From: Gracilaria vermiculophylla
Lineage: Eukaryota > Rhodophyta > Florideophyceae > Gracilariales > Gracilariaceae
Direction: 5' to 3'
Assembly: GCA_019155205.2 (NCBI GenBank)
Contig: JAHNZQ020000049.1
Location: forward strand, 1,604,236-1,654,289
Length of the DNA stretch: 50,054 nt
Notes under the pieces: model-generated
Database searches by the model: none
What the model was told of the DNA's origin: nothing
What the model saw: the letters and a program-made list of their open reading frames with translations, nothing else
In this document: piece by piece, positions 30,156-41,500 of the stretch
Position numbering within the stretch: the stretch's first letter is position 1
How the letters are laid out: every line of letters begins with the position of its first letter
Program-made: the position numbers and the translations under genes

Positions 30156-30299
30156 AGAAGGATAAGGATAAAAATTGACACTAGAATGTTAACATTGACC
30201 TTCGAAGGAAACGCCCAGAGACCCTAAATGGGTGACCTACTGGAACCGCTCAGCTCTATGTGTTTGGGTCGGTTAGGCTCTATGAAGGTAAAAATGCAC

Positions 30300-30965
30300 C
30301 GAATTAAACTCACTCCCAGAGCTACGCCAGTCTAATAGGCATCTTACTACATAGGACGAAAAACCCGAGAGGTGGAACTCCAAGAGATGGACTACATGCT
30401 CAAAAAAGGCGTGATAGAACACCCGACGTCCGAATACGGCAGTCCCGTGGTCCTGGTCAATAAGAAAGAAGATACCAAAATGAGTTTCTGCGTTGATTTT
30501 TGAATGCTAAATGGCGTGGTAGTGAGAGAATCATACCTGATTCCATGCATGGACAAGTGCATTGACTCACCGGGAGAAATGGAAGTACAAACCAGTAAGT
30601 ATTTCATTTATGGTTTCTGGCAAGTAAACATCTCAGGGAAAGACAGGTACAAAACTAATTTCATGTACTACGTGGGTTTCCAACATTCTAGACAGACGCC
30701 ATTTGGTTCGCCCAACGCCCATGCTACCTTCTAGAGGCCCTTGGACATCATCCTCTGGAAAAAAAAATGAGGAACCGCGTTGACAAACCTCAATGACGTC
30801 GTCATCTTTTTTAGCAAAATCATGGATCACTTCACACAGGTCGAAACTGTACTACAACGTCTCCAACATGCGTAAGTGTGTATAAAGCTGAATAATTGTC
30901 TTTTATTTGCCCAAAACGTCGAGTACCTTGGTCGAATAATAAGCCCCAGACGATTTGAAGTCGCC
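30300..30965 (+). pseudogene. gypsy reverse transcriptase, degenerate
   Basis: Motifs run in order: KTREVELQEMDYMLKKGVIE, SEYGSPVVLVNKKED, FCVDF, then SLIP-type and YFIYGFWQV segments, QTPFGSPNAHATF, TNLNDVVIFF and VEYLGRIIS. The YxDD catalytic motif reads NLND (30786-30797), losing one catalytic Asp. Several in-frame stops are present. Confidence 0.85.
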
Positions 30966-31229
30966 GAAAAAAATCAGAGTGGTACAGGTAATGAGGATGC
31001 TAAGAAGTCAGACGGATATAAGTTTCTTTATTGGCTTTTTTGTCGTACACCTTCGGATCATCAAAACGTTTGCCACGATTGCTGCTCTCCTAAACAGATC
31101 ATTACAGAAAGGCTCACCAAAAATTTTCGACAGGCCGAAGGACGACACAACACGAGATTACCGGACCTTAAACGATGCGCTTCTCACCCCATTAATGTTA
31201 GTCCTGCTTAACTCAAGACGCCCGTAAGT

Positions 31230-31450
31230 ATATTATACTGATGCATCTGCCGCGTAGCTAGGATTTTGTCTTGTTGAAGAGCAATTGGATAGAAGCAGAG
31301 CCACAATGAGATATGCGAGCAAATCTCTGATTAAGGCGGAAGAGAACTATTTCGTATTGGGGAAAAACTTCTTCGCCGTAGTCTGGAGCATGGTGATGCT
31401 GAGGCCCTATTTCTATGGAGACGTTCACCCTGCGGACGATCGCTGATGCC
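31230..31450 (+). pseudogene. gypsy RNase H remnant
   Basis: YTDASAA (first catalytic Asp), then SKSLIKAEENYFVLGKNFFAVVWS with the conserved Glu, and LRPYFYGDVHPADDR where TDHxxL is expected. One in-frame stop interrupts it after the first motif. It continues the RT polyprotein. Confidence 0.7.
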
Positions 31451-31919
31451 TTATGGTGAATCTATGGCCTTGCAGGTGTATCCGAACGACTGGAGAGATG
31501 GAAATTGCGATTGTCGGATTACTGATATTAAGTCCAATAGAGACCGAGAAAGAAGCATAATGTGAAGGCGCACTTTCTCGTCAGCAAATCATTGGGTTCA
31601 AGAAAGAGCCCACAGAGAACGAAATCTCGTGCCAGTGGTCTACGTTAGTGGTAATCATGAAGACCACATGGGTGTAGAACTCATGAAAAACTTCTGAAAT
31701 TAAGGCAAAAAGAAAACCGCGCAGTACATGCCGTTTTTGGTGGCGGAACCGTACCGCAGCCGATAACCAAGAAGGGCTTCTTACAGAATCCGTTCACCTA
31801 CGATTCCTACGAAGCTTTGCACCAGTTTGTAGATAAAAAACGAACTCCGTTACTCATGACCACGAAAAATACTTGGTGTGGACATCTATTTTGGATGTTC
31901 AATCGATTGTTCAATTTTT

Positions 31920-32433
31920 TGAACTGTACATCAAAAGATAATATAGGGCATATATCTCATCTATTTTTCAACGAGTGTTGGGTACAGCTAAACGTCAGGA
32001 CCATGGGTTCGATTCCCAGAAGTGACCGGAGCACGAGGAATTGCACATGAGTACAGCAGTAGTTCAAATTGGCTACTGTAAGCTCTAGGTCTCGTTCTGG
32101 AAGAAAATATGGGGCGAGAGCGCGTGTTGATAGTTCATATTCTGAACTTTACGCCCTATCTCACAAGAGAGTATAGAACATATAGCTCATTTGTTTTCCA
32201 ACAGATTACGAACCCAGCTAAACGATAAGAACCTGGCTTCGATTCTCAGAAGTGACCGAAGCCTGAGGAATTGTATAGGTGTACAGCAGTAGTCAGAATT
32301 GGCTACTGTAATCTCGAGGTCTCGTTCTGTATAGGAAGCGCAGAGCAAGGGGGTGGGTTGATAGTTGAAATACTGAACTGTACGCCCTGTGTCACAAGAG
32401 AGCATAGCGCAAATAGCTCATCTGTTTTCCAAC
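31920..32433 (+). repeat. tandem tRNA-like (SINE-like) repeat, two copies plus a partial third
   Basis: Units begin with TGAACTGTAC at 31920, 32143 and 32374, a period of 223-231 bp. Each full unit has an RNA polymerase III A-box match (TAGCTCATTTG at 32183 fits TRGYNNANNNG) and a B-box; unit 1 has a perfect GGTTCGATTCC at 32006-32016. A T-stem TGGG/CCCA surrounds the unit-1 B-box. The flanking bases do not pair as an acceptor stem, so it is not a functional tRNA. The third unit stops after CTGTTTTCCAAC. Confidence 0.7.
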
Positions 32434-32499
32434 ATGTTTTTCTTCAAAAATAGGTCCCTGAGTCGCTATGGCGACTGATATAACATGTAGTCTCTATTT

Positions 32500-32746
32500 C
32501 TGGGCCATCGGGTCATCCAAATAACTCAATCGTGTATTCAACCTTGAAGGCAAAGATCCAGCGGACCCTGATAGCACACGATGTTTTCATCTTTCTGGAT
32601 GACTGTTCGTCTTGTGTCTGCACAAGAAGCAGGAAGCATGAGAACAAGACGTCCTGAAAGTTGATTCCTGTTGCCAGCCCTGTGAAATTCATCGCTATTG
32701 ACTTACTAGGACCACTCTCTGAAAACCCCGAAGGCTATGCACATCC
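32500..32746 (+). pseudogene. gypsy integrase, HHCC zinc finger and start of the core
   Basis: AHDVFIFLDDCSSCV carries the CxxC half of the zinc finger, and VKFIAIDLLGPLSENPEGYAH holds the first Asp of the catalytic core. A stop separates the two. The frame is cut by LTR C in the middle of the core. Confidence 0.75.
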
Positions 32747-33576
32747 TGTAGTACAATGGCTCCTACGGAAATATGGTGGTTTGGCCTTAAGGCATAATAT
32801 TCCTAAGGAGGGTTCGTAGTTTATTAGCTGGGCCACGTGGTGCATAATATTGCCCGCGTGCGCTACAGTATCCTTAAATAACGGTAGAATTTATTATTTA
32901 TTTTAGATATTTTATGCAGGTAATTAGCACAGTAGTGCGACCTGCCGAGGCGGGCTCCCGGCTAGATATTTAAGCTGCCGGTTGAGCTCCATCTCTGGGG
33001 AAGTAAAGACAAGCTCCCTTGAGTCTTCTTCTACATTTTCCGGTTGGAGTCTCTTGTCTATTCACGCAGTTTTCTAAGCCGCCGATCCACAGGTCGCATC
33101 ATAGCAGCGCCTGTAGGAGCATTGTCCGCCCAGTGAACCTTCCCCTCCGCTTGGTGTTTGCGGATCCCTTTCAGAATTCCCCCGGCTCGCGACAGCGGAT
33201 ACCGGAGACCACCTTTNNNNNNNNNNNNNNNNNNNNNNNNNNNNNNNNNNNNNNNNNNNNNNNNNNNNNNNNNNNNNNNNNNNNNNNNNNNNNNNNNNNN
33301 NNNNNNNNNNNNNNNNCGGTTGGAGTCTCTTGTCTATTCACGCAGGTTTCTAAGCCGCCGATCCCCAGGTCGCATCATAGCAGCGCCTGTAGGAGCATTG
33401 TCCGCCCAGTGAACCTTCCCCTCCGCTTGGTGTTTGCGGATCCTTTTCAGAATTCCCCCGGCTCGCGACAGCGGATACCGGAGACCACCTTTAGGAATAC
33501 GCGCCTTTGGAGTCAGTAAAAACTCCTAACGGACGTTGTGCTTTACTACCTCGACAGGAGGGCTGACAGTACCACA
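32747..33576 (-). repeat. LTR copy C, inverted, with internal assembly gap
   Basis: It begins TGTAGTACAATGGC and ends CAGTACCACA, the reverse complement of the family ends. CATCC flanks both sides (32742-32746 and 33577-33581), a 5-bp target duplication. About 176 bp of LTR sequence (33041-33216) are repeated after the gap (33317-33491) with a few differences. This is what two LTRs flanking an unassembled internal region would give. Confidence 0.88.
33217..33316. other. assembly gap of exactly 100 N
   Basis: One hundred N is the usual placeholder for a gap of unknown length. The true missing sequence may be several kb. Confidence 0.95.
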
Positions 33577-33581
33577 CATCC

Positions 33582-34140
33582 TAGTCATCATCAAAAGGGT
33601 CTTTAAATTGAAAAAAGCTGCTCGTTTGAAGACCACAACCTAGGCCATCCCATCGAGAGCATTCCTGATCAACCAGGTATATCCGGATGATGGACCCTTA
33701 CATCTCCCAATAGAGCACAGATTCAACGTGGCCTCCAAGTTCTCCGAGTCCTTCTGTGTTTTGTTAGATTTTAAGCACTAATTCAAGAACGTTGACCATT
33801 TCTGGACTGATGGCCAAGTGGAACAATTTAATAAAATCTTAGTGGCGAGGCCCCGATATTACTTAGCGGAACACTAAACCTCTTGGGCGGAGTTCTCTCT
33901 GCAATAAATGTACGCTGGTAGTCTTCGTATGCATCGGTCTACAGGTAAAACTCTTTCTGATGTGTTGTTGGCTCTTCATCTGTCCGATATAATTGTAGGT
34001 AATGGTCTAACAATCCAGCAGGCAGTCGGGACTCAAACATCCCCACGATTGAAGAAAGTCTTTTTTCTGAAGCCTTTCGGTAACCCTGATACGTGCTACC
34101 GGACGTATAATGAATGCCCAACAGCGGTACGAATTGTGCC
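33582..34140 (+). pseudogene. gypsy integrase core, C-terminal part
   Basis: The frame resumes after LTR C with VIIKRVFKLKKAARLKT, HFWTDGQVEQFNKIL (the YHPQTNGQVERFNRTL motif with the catalytic Glu) and RMHRSTGKTLSDVL (the HxSTGxTPFxL motif). Several in-frame stops are present, and the second Asp motif is not clear. Confidence 0.75.
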
Positions 34141-34499
34141 TTGATCCACTACTGAAAGGCGTCTTCTATTTGAAACCCGAAAACTAGGTTTATGTAAATA
34201 TCCCTTTAGAGACGTTGAGCCTAGGCCTGGCACAAAATCGGGATAAGAATTTGGAAAATGAACTGATTGAATCATAGCTACTGCCGAAATCGACTGGCCC
34301 GTTTGGGGTTTTTCAATGTGATGGATTCACAGTACCCGTCTGGAAACAAGGGCTTGCCAAAACTATTTTGGTTGATCGAGTCTCGAAGGCTCTTCGTCTT
34401 TCACTGGAGGCCACCTCAATACAACACCTGTCGGCAAAAACTGACCTTATAGAACACTCATCATTACAACAAGATATACTAAATAATGCAAACAATCCC

Positions 34500-34745
34500 G
34501 ATCAGGGGCTGGAAACCGTCCAAGATGTCGTGGGAACAAAAGTGTGTCACACACACACACACGGAAACTGTTAGAGATGTTGTGGGAACCATTGTGCGTC
34601 ACGAATTTACCACCAATGGGATCTATTATCGTGCTCGATGGTACGGATAGGTTGCCACACAGAATACTTTAGAAACCCCACGGCATATCCGACACAAGTT
34701 TTTTTATCAGTTATTTGCGCCGTCGTGACGACGACCCACTAGATT
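34500..34745 (+). pseudogene. chromodomain-like tail of the gypsy polyprotein
   Basis: RDVVGTIVRHEFTTNGIYY followed by RARWYG, a stop, then NTLETPRHI resembles the I..HR....YLVKWKGY....TWEP..H pattern of integrase chromodomains (chromovirus type). It lies between the integrase core and the polypurine tract, the correct position. A (CA)n run at about 34548-34561 precedes it. Confidence 0.5.
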
Positions 34746-34779
34746 GAGCATTTCGCGTCTCCAAATGAAAGCCACCTTA

Positions 34780-34796
34780 CAAAAAGGGGGAGGAGA
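34780..34796 (+). other. polypurine tract of the gypsy element
   Basis: The sequence AAAAAGGGGGAGGAGA follows the end of the coding remnants and would prime plus-strand synthesis. The DNA after it does not begin with TG and does not match anything upstream that I can see, so the 3' LTR is unconfirmed. Confidence 0.5.
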
Positions 34797-34797
34797 T

Positions 34798-35862
34798 ACC
34801 TTTCGCAATGGTGATCGCAGCACTACTAGAAAGAAAGGGCAGAACTCTAAAATAAATTACGAACGGAACATGGAAAAAAACAGAAAGAAAAAAACGAAGA
34901 ATGCAGACTGGACTACGAAAAAAAAGAAAACCAGACCACGAAACTGTAATTGGAAACGCAAGAAAAGAAAGATATTTCTAAGTGACAAAACAATAGCGTT
35001 AAAGAGGACTCCTCCGTCATGTATATGGAGCCATCAACGCACCAGTAAAAAGCTGATTCATACCACGAGGTTGATAAGGCAAACCACTGGAGGGTGAAAG
35101 CAGAAATCCCGTGGATGTCACCCGATTATGCGAATCGTGCATACCCGCTTGCTCATCGAAGGTATCAAAAATAATTGATGCTGCGGATTGACACTCAGAA
35201 ATGGTACCAGATGGAGCGATTGCATACCCGCGAGACGGAAAGGGAAAAGCGGAAGCACTGAACGGAGTCGCAAGATACGAAAGCACGGGAATGTATAAGG
35301 CGCACAAATCCCTTGATGGTTGGTTTTTCTCATGGTGCATGAGAACATGCATATGTTCCGTATCCATATGGCGCGCCTGGCGCCGCAATGAGTCCTACGC
35401 GTCCCGAATGGCTACGTGCATACCTGTCACATGTTCAGCTGGGGAAGAAGACTTGTTAGTGCTTCAATCGCGGAATCCATATCCATGGGACCAGGATGGT
35501 TGGAGTACTAAATGGTTGTTTCGGCAGATGAAACTGCTAAATTACGCAAAGACTGGAGCAGTAGGGACTTTAAAGCACTGGAAGACATCCTGGGGGGTCT
35601 TCTACTTGGGACGGAGGATATATATCGACAGACGAATTTATTCCTCTTGGTAGGGGACCTGAACAGTGTTACACGTATACGTGGCTCGAACGTTTGCCCG
35701 TCGGTGTCTAAGCGAGGTCTTGTCACGCGTGTCTCCGGCCAACTACATTAGATGAAATAACGAACTGGTGTACAAGAGATGGTCGGAGAAGACCATCTGT
35801 GGCATCTCACGGTATTTCCTGTTGGATGGAATTTTATTGTGCAACACCTGAGCCAGTCCGCC
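34798..35862. other. no gene recognised; possible 3' LTR and unassigned remnants
   Basis: The first part is A-rich (about 34.8-35.0 kb). Frames of 150 and 79 codons (35201-35653 and 35512-35751, +) overlap in different phases and show no motif. This could be the old gypsy LTR followed by another degraded element. Confidence 0.35.
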
Positions 35863-36416
35863 TGTGGTACTGGCAGCCCTCCTGTCGATATAGTAAAGCA
35901 CAACGTCCGTTAGGAGTTTTTGGTGACTCCAAAGGCGCGTATTCCTAAAGGTGGTCTCCGGTATCCGCTATCGCGAACCGAGGGAATTCTGAAAGGGATC
36001 CGCAAACACCAAACGGAGGGGGAGGTTCACTGGGCGGACAATGCTCCTACAGGCGCTGCTATGATGCGACCTGGGGATCGGCGGCTTAGAAACCTGCGTG
36101 AATAGACAAGAGACTCCAACCGTAAAATGTAGAAGAAGACTCAAGGGTGCTTGTCTTTAATTCCCCAGAGGTGGAGCTCAACCGGCAGCTTAAATATCAA
36201 GCCGGGAGCCCGCCTCGGCAGGTCGCACTACTGTGCTAATTACCCGCATAAAATATCTAAAATAAATAATAAATTCTACCGTACCTTAAGGATACTGTAG
36301 CGCACGCGGGCAATATTATGCACCACGTGGCCCAACTAATAAACTACGAACCCTCCTTAGGAATATTATACCTTAAGGCCAAACCACCATATTTCCGTAG
36401 GAGCCACTGTACTACA
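35863..36416 (+). repeat. solo LTR copy D
   Basis: This 554-bp copy of the LTR family begins TGTGGTACTGGCAG and ends ACTGTACTACA. Flanks CCGCC and CAGCG do not match, and no primer-binding site or polypurine tract adjoins it. It may come from recombination between elements, or the duplication may have decayed. Confidence 0.85.
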
Positions 36417-38054
36417 CAGCGGACGTACTCTTGTTCGTGGGCATCCGGAATGTATGTCATGTCGGAGGCTACCTTGAAGAGAATTGCCATACATGAGAGG
36501 TGTGACGTCGTTTGCCATGAAACGCAGCAGACAGACAACGGATCCGCCAACATACTTGTGTCACGTGTGGAGCTATGTGGTTCGCGATGTGCGCAATGCA
36601 CGCAGAGGCCCATCGCTGAAAATTCACAGAGTACTGAACGGTTGGACGTCAGAAGATATGTAAGACTTTGGGCAAATTGGTCGCAAGAGGCCCGTCAACC
36701 TCCGAAGCGAGCAGCTCTGGGTTCACATTAAACAGACCTCACAAGTAACGGCAGTGAGACGGAAAACCCTGGCTAAAGACTATTACGGGACGCGGCATTG
36801 AAATAAAACCAAACGTTGAGAAAGCCGAGGCGGTGCGCTGCAAAGTACCCGTCACAGCATGGAGTACGTCCTTGTTACCAAGAGGAACATGAGCAGAAGG
36901 AAAAAGCAGAGCCCAAATTGGAATGAACCCACCCGTCGAGCGAAGCTTCACTCGGCACCTCGCCCTCCGTACAGGAACCGTACTAATCTGTCTGGTACAA
37001 AACGGTGTCCGCCTAAAAGGGTTTCCGTACGATCATCTATGGAGGTGATCCATATGGTCGTCCAAACCGACGAGAACTACAGAAAGCCCAAAGGTAACGC
37101 AGCAACCGTACATGCGTTGAGATCTGTTGCAGGCGAGAATCCAACTGATGTCGAGGAGGAGAATTGGTTGTCGGCCTCCACGGTCCACCATTGTGCGCGT
37201 TATATGTCACGAGGCAAATCCATAATAGAAAGAGTAACCACCTGAACCGTTCACGCTGAGCCGGCACGCCCATGAATGTACACTATCTCACAAAGCAACG
37301 AAGTTGGGAATATGTCCCGAGTAGATGCTTCGAGACGGAGCTCAAGACTGGCTAGAGATGATGCGGCACGATCATCCATGACCACGTTATCAACTGTTTC
37401 ACTGCGATATTCCATTGACGTGTCTCAATGTTGCGGCATGCTTCTCGAATGATTGCACTGCAGCTGGAAAGACACGGATTGTCAATTGAGGTAAGCAAAC
37501 TTGGCAAAAGCTTTCGTTTCTCTGCAAAGGTGATATCGACAACCGATTGAAGACCAAATGAGTTCTAGTCGTTGAGAGACCTGAATGCCGCATAGCAGGT
37601 AGCACGAAACAGGAGAAAGACAATGAAAAGACGTACCGGTGTACTGAAAAGTGCAGTTCGTCCGACAGGTACGGAAACTGCTAAGAGAAAAGTATCACTC
37701 GAGAGCCCCGTCGGGCAAGCGGATAAAAACGAATACAAATAGTGGGTGCGAGAACACTGATTCTAGCCAGAATCGTTATCAAGCGAGCAATAGAAATAGC
37801 TGCCGGGTAAATAATGCATAAACCGCCCAGTTATTTGTGAACGAAAACGAGCACCAACCATGGCAGGCCTCGATTGTGGAAGTGACCACGTACTGGAAAG
37901 AAATGTTATTAGGGAGATCTCGATGCCCGCTTCGCGAAGAACACTCGCCGCGTCGTACGGATCCATTGCCGGTTTATGCATGTCACGGCTCGATGCGAGT
38001 CGTATGATAGGAGGGCAATCCATATTACAGGAAGCGAATTTACTATTGATCTTT
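36417..38054. other. unassigned coding-like remnants
   Basis: Plus-strand frames at 36318-36731 and 36859-37245 and a segment near 37330 (MLRDGAQDWLE-like) look like old coding sequence. The last resembles the gag capsid pattern L.G.A..W. No zinc knuckle or enzyme motif is clear. I regard this as degraded retroelement sequence of unknown type. Confidence 0.3.
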
Positions 38055-38510
38055 TGCATGCTCTGTGGCTTTTGTGAAATAGTTCAAAATCAGATTAGTG
38101 GGGGCTAGATTGAAACGATAGATTTTTAATGGTATCAGCGTGCTGATGTAAGCAGCGTGCGGAAAGCACTCATTGTGGGCATGATCTACTTGTGGATAGT
38201 TGGTGGGGACTCGGAGCTCTGCCTCACGTTTAAAGACTCGCGAGAGCTGCTCTTCCAGAAATAAGTAAAGCTCAGCACCCAATGGCTGAGTCTCTTACCG
38301 CTGTGGATTATTTAATCACCTAGCAGCTAAGCAGTCATGACAACAAGCCGCACGGATTCGCATGTTCTTCATCCTCCAGTACTATTCGAGTACCGTAAGC
38401 CTGCCAACAGTATATTGTCTACAGCCATTCCGTTATTGCCATTAACATTCTTTCTACCTTTTGGTATTCACTTCCAGATTAAGCTGCTCCTGTGCTCTCC
38501 AGACTCACCG
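38055..38510 (-). repeat. dispersed repeat R2, copy 2
   Basis: It aligns with 25775-26210 in the same orientation at an estimated 60-70 percent identity by eye, with the shared landmarks listed for copy 1. TGGTATCAGCGTG at 38132 resembles a copia primer-binding site on the plus strand, whereas the shared protein pattern runs on the minus strand. Confidence 0.55.
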
Positions 38511-41500
38511 TCCCTTATGTCTACCAACCAGTTTCACGTTCGCCGGTCGCTTTCTGTTTTACACCCTGTATGTCTTTACGGCCTCATATCGTCCACTAAT
38601 GTGATATAGCCAATCTTTCATGGAACATTCCAGCCTAACAGCGTGTGCACCCTCAGTTCACCTCATTTCCAGGGAGGCTAAGCGCATGCCTCATACACCC
38701 ACCAAGTCGAGATTTTCGTACTGATCCTCTCCTTCCGAGTGCACCAAGACTGCACTCGGGCCTTACAATTTAACCTATTCGCATTGTTCCCTCGAAAGGC
38801 TGTACTCGCTGGGTGACCTCTAGTAGAGGAAGATTTTGAACATCTTCGTGGTGTTTTCTCTCTTGCGGGCTGTTTCACTGTACTGCTCTTGTTAGAGAAT
38901 CTCCAATGGAGAGACCGAAGGTCAAGCATACCAAAAACGTTTGAGACGGAGAATGCAATCACTGGCTCTGTCTAAAAATGTTTTGATCGGATGCTCTGCG
39001 GAAGACTATCTCCAGAGGTAGGGCACCCACAATGATTGCTTACCGTGACGTTTTTTATTCTCCTTAAGAACACAGAGGACACTCTTCCAGAGTTTCTGGG
39101 CGTTCGACTGACAAGTTCAAAGAGCAAAACCGAGAAACGACCTCATTGTGATTAACATCCTTGTAATACTGCGAAAATGGACCGAAGAAGCCATTATCGT
39201 TCTCACAAGCTGTGTAACGACTACCTTGCTCCAGACCTGGTCTACACTATTTTACATTTTACCCACCGCCTCTATTTATTTAGGTCCATATTCTACAAAG
39301 TATGCCCAACGGTACAAATCCAGTACGGATATTTTCAACAATAATTAGACAGTGTCAATGTGTTGTTATTTTGTATTAAGCAAAATGTAAGTGCAGAGAC
39401 CCATTTACTTCCGTATTGCGGAGCCACGGACAATCTTCAGGAGTACATAAGAAGTAGTGAAGCAATCGATTCTCATAGCCTGAAGATCTTTTGTAGTAGC
39501 GTAGGAGCTGTTTTCTACTGAAATTTGGAGCTTACTTCTCTTGTACATTGCTGTTTCCGTACATTAAGGAAGTCTGTTGAGCTTATTCTGCCTATGGATG
39601 AGGTCATTGGGATTTGCAGGGTAGCGCGATGCGCGTGTTGTATCTGTTAAGGGGTGCCCGTGCATTCAACGTTTCAACAAGAGGCTATGAAGCTTTCCAT
39701 CAACCAGAGCGTCGCACGAAGATGCTCTTTTGTTGAGCTGGTTACAACTTGTGAAGCAAATCTCCAGGCTTTGCTTAGCAAATTGAAACCTTTTGCATCA
39801 ATTACCTATTTTTCTCACCCAGATGAAGATGGCCGGTGAAACCATAAAATTAACTTTCTGTTCTGCAGCCTTTGGTAGAGTGCTTTTAAAGCATCCAAAA
39901 AGCTTTTAATTGAGACTAGTTCTACCGCAAGAAGCAACATGCAAGGCCTAACTTACCTGTAGCTGAATCTGAATACGTCAAAATTTACTTATGTAGTATC
40001 TATCTCATACAGTATAGAAACAGATTTTAACGAACAGAATGATTAAGGTTCTATAATTTTTAAATCATAGCACTGCTATAAAAAGCTTCAAAATAATTCT
40101 GTTTCTGAGAAAATTAAACTGCAAATATTTAAATCATTCATGATGAATAATATCTATATTTATGTATAGAAGGTTGACTGTTGACAGAGGGCAAGAAAAC
40201 TCATTCTTTGCTTGCGACATGTTTGTTTAAGACAGTTGTACTTTAGACTACAAGCGTAAAATTCTACACACACGATGAGATCTGCTTTCAACAGAGGTCG
40301 ATCAGCGATAGATCACTTTCGTCCAATAAGCTTGAGTGGAATCACTCCGTGTGGGAACGAGAGCTTTCTGCAGTACGCGGAGGTTGCTCTGCTGCTTCTT
40401 ACAATTTCACCGCGCTGTTCTTTACCTTCTCTTTGTATCATTACTCACCAACTTCGATGATGAAAATCCCAGATCTGTTGGCCTCTTTATACGGTGGAGA
40501 CTCCGCCTTGTCTGAATATGTTTTTCACATCCAATATAAGAATAATGCACTAATTTCCTAAGTATACGCCCTTTCACGCCGACCAACGGAAGGGGAGAGA
40601 AAGTCTTTAGAGGATTTCAACATCCCATGCTTCACGGATGCGTAGCGCATATTGGGACCATTAGTATCGACATACGCAAAGTAGAGAGGATACTTGTATT
40701 TGAATGTTAGGTTCGGTGCATAATCTCTACGGCAAAAAAAACAACTGAGAGTTCACTGACGGCGACGTTTGTACATGTACATTTGAATAAAATGTTCCAG
40801 GAAAAAAAATTCCATCCATTTTGCACAGATAAGGATGAATGTATTCACGATAATGTATCTATGGCTTTCGTGCTCAAAAACGTCATAGTTTCTGTCTGAA
40901 AGAACATCACTTTGAACGCAGAAACCGTGATACATCACTGTTTGCAATAGCAAGTGTGACACCTTTCGCATCGAGCAGCGTATAAGGGCCATGACGGCAG
41001 TGCAAAGCTCCATAAAACTCTCAAGAGTGAATATGGTTGACTTGAACTGTAAAAAATTGGATAGAAAGCTGCGCAGTTTTGTACAAGTTCTACTGAGAAT
41101 AAGGTGGCATATGGCAAAAATTCAATCCCATTCCCTCTCCCGTACGCCAATCTGCCGCTGGTGGTCTACGTCATTGACATTTTTGGTACATGAGTTTTTG
41201 CCCAGAAGGGCAACAAATGCATACTCTCTGTCATACACAGGTTTCCGAAACTAAAGCGGACTTTCTCGCTTTCAACAGTTACAGCTTCTGCGAGAGCCAG
41301 CAAGTTTTTTATGTATTTTGTATTTATGTACGCTACTTTGCTGGAGTTGCTCTCCGAAAACTAGACTCATTATTCGTTCGAGGTCTTATACGCTATCTGT
41401 TGCATTATGCATAACAAAAACCCTTCTACGAGGATATACCATTCTAGAAATCAATTATACATGTCAGTTTGTGCATCGCAATAATACTCGAGCCCCTCCT

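Larger units (their letters stand above)
27300..34797 (+). mobile_element. old Ty3/gypsy retrotransposon, nested and fragmented
   Basis: Domains appear in gypsy order on the plus strand: protease-to-RT linker (29261-29600), RT (about 30300-30960), RNase H (about 31230-31440), integrase HHCC (about 32500-32745), integrase core (about 33582-34010), a chromodomain-like tail (about 34570-34690) and a polypurine tract. It is cut by LTR B, a tandem tRNA-like repeat and LTR C, and carries many stops. The 5' end is uncertain: 27.3-28.9 kb probably holds gag and protease but shows no firm motif. I did not identify its own LTRs. Confidence 0.75.

Noticed and set aside
31920..32433. Functional tRNA genes at the B-box sequences
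   Set aside because: No acceptor stem pairs, and the A-to-B box distance is too long for an ordinary tRNA.
29601..33576. LTR copies B and C as the two LTRs of one element
   Set aside because: They are in opposite orientation, and each has its own target duplication (AGAAG and CATCC).
32500..33600. Frames containing X residues as a repeated host protein
   Set aside because: They are translations of LTR sequence on both sides of the N gap.
38128..38145. TGGTATCAGCGTG as a copia primer-binding site
   Set aside because: The equivalent position in R2 copy 1 reads AGGTGTCGGCGCG, no LTR end precedes it, and the protein pattern of the repeat is on the other strand.
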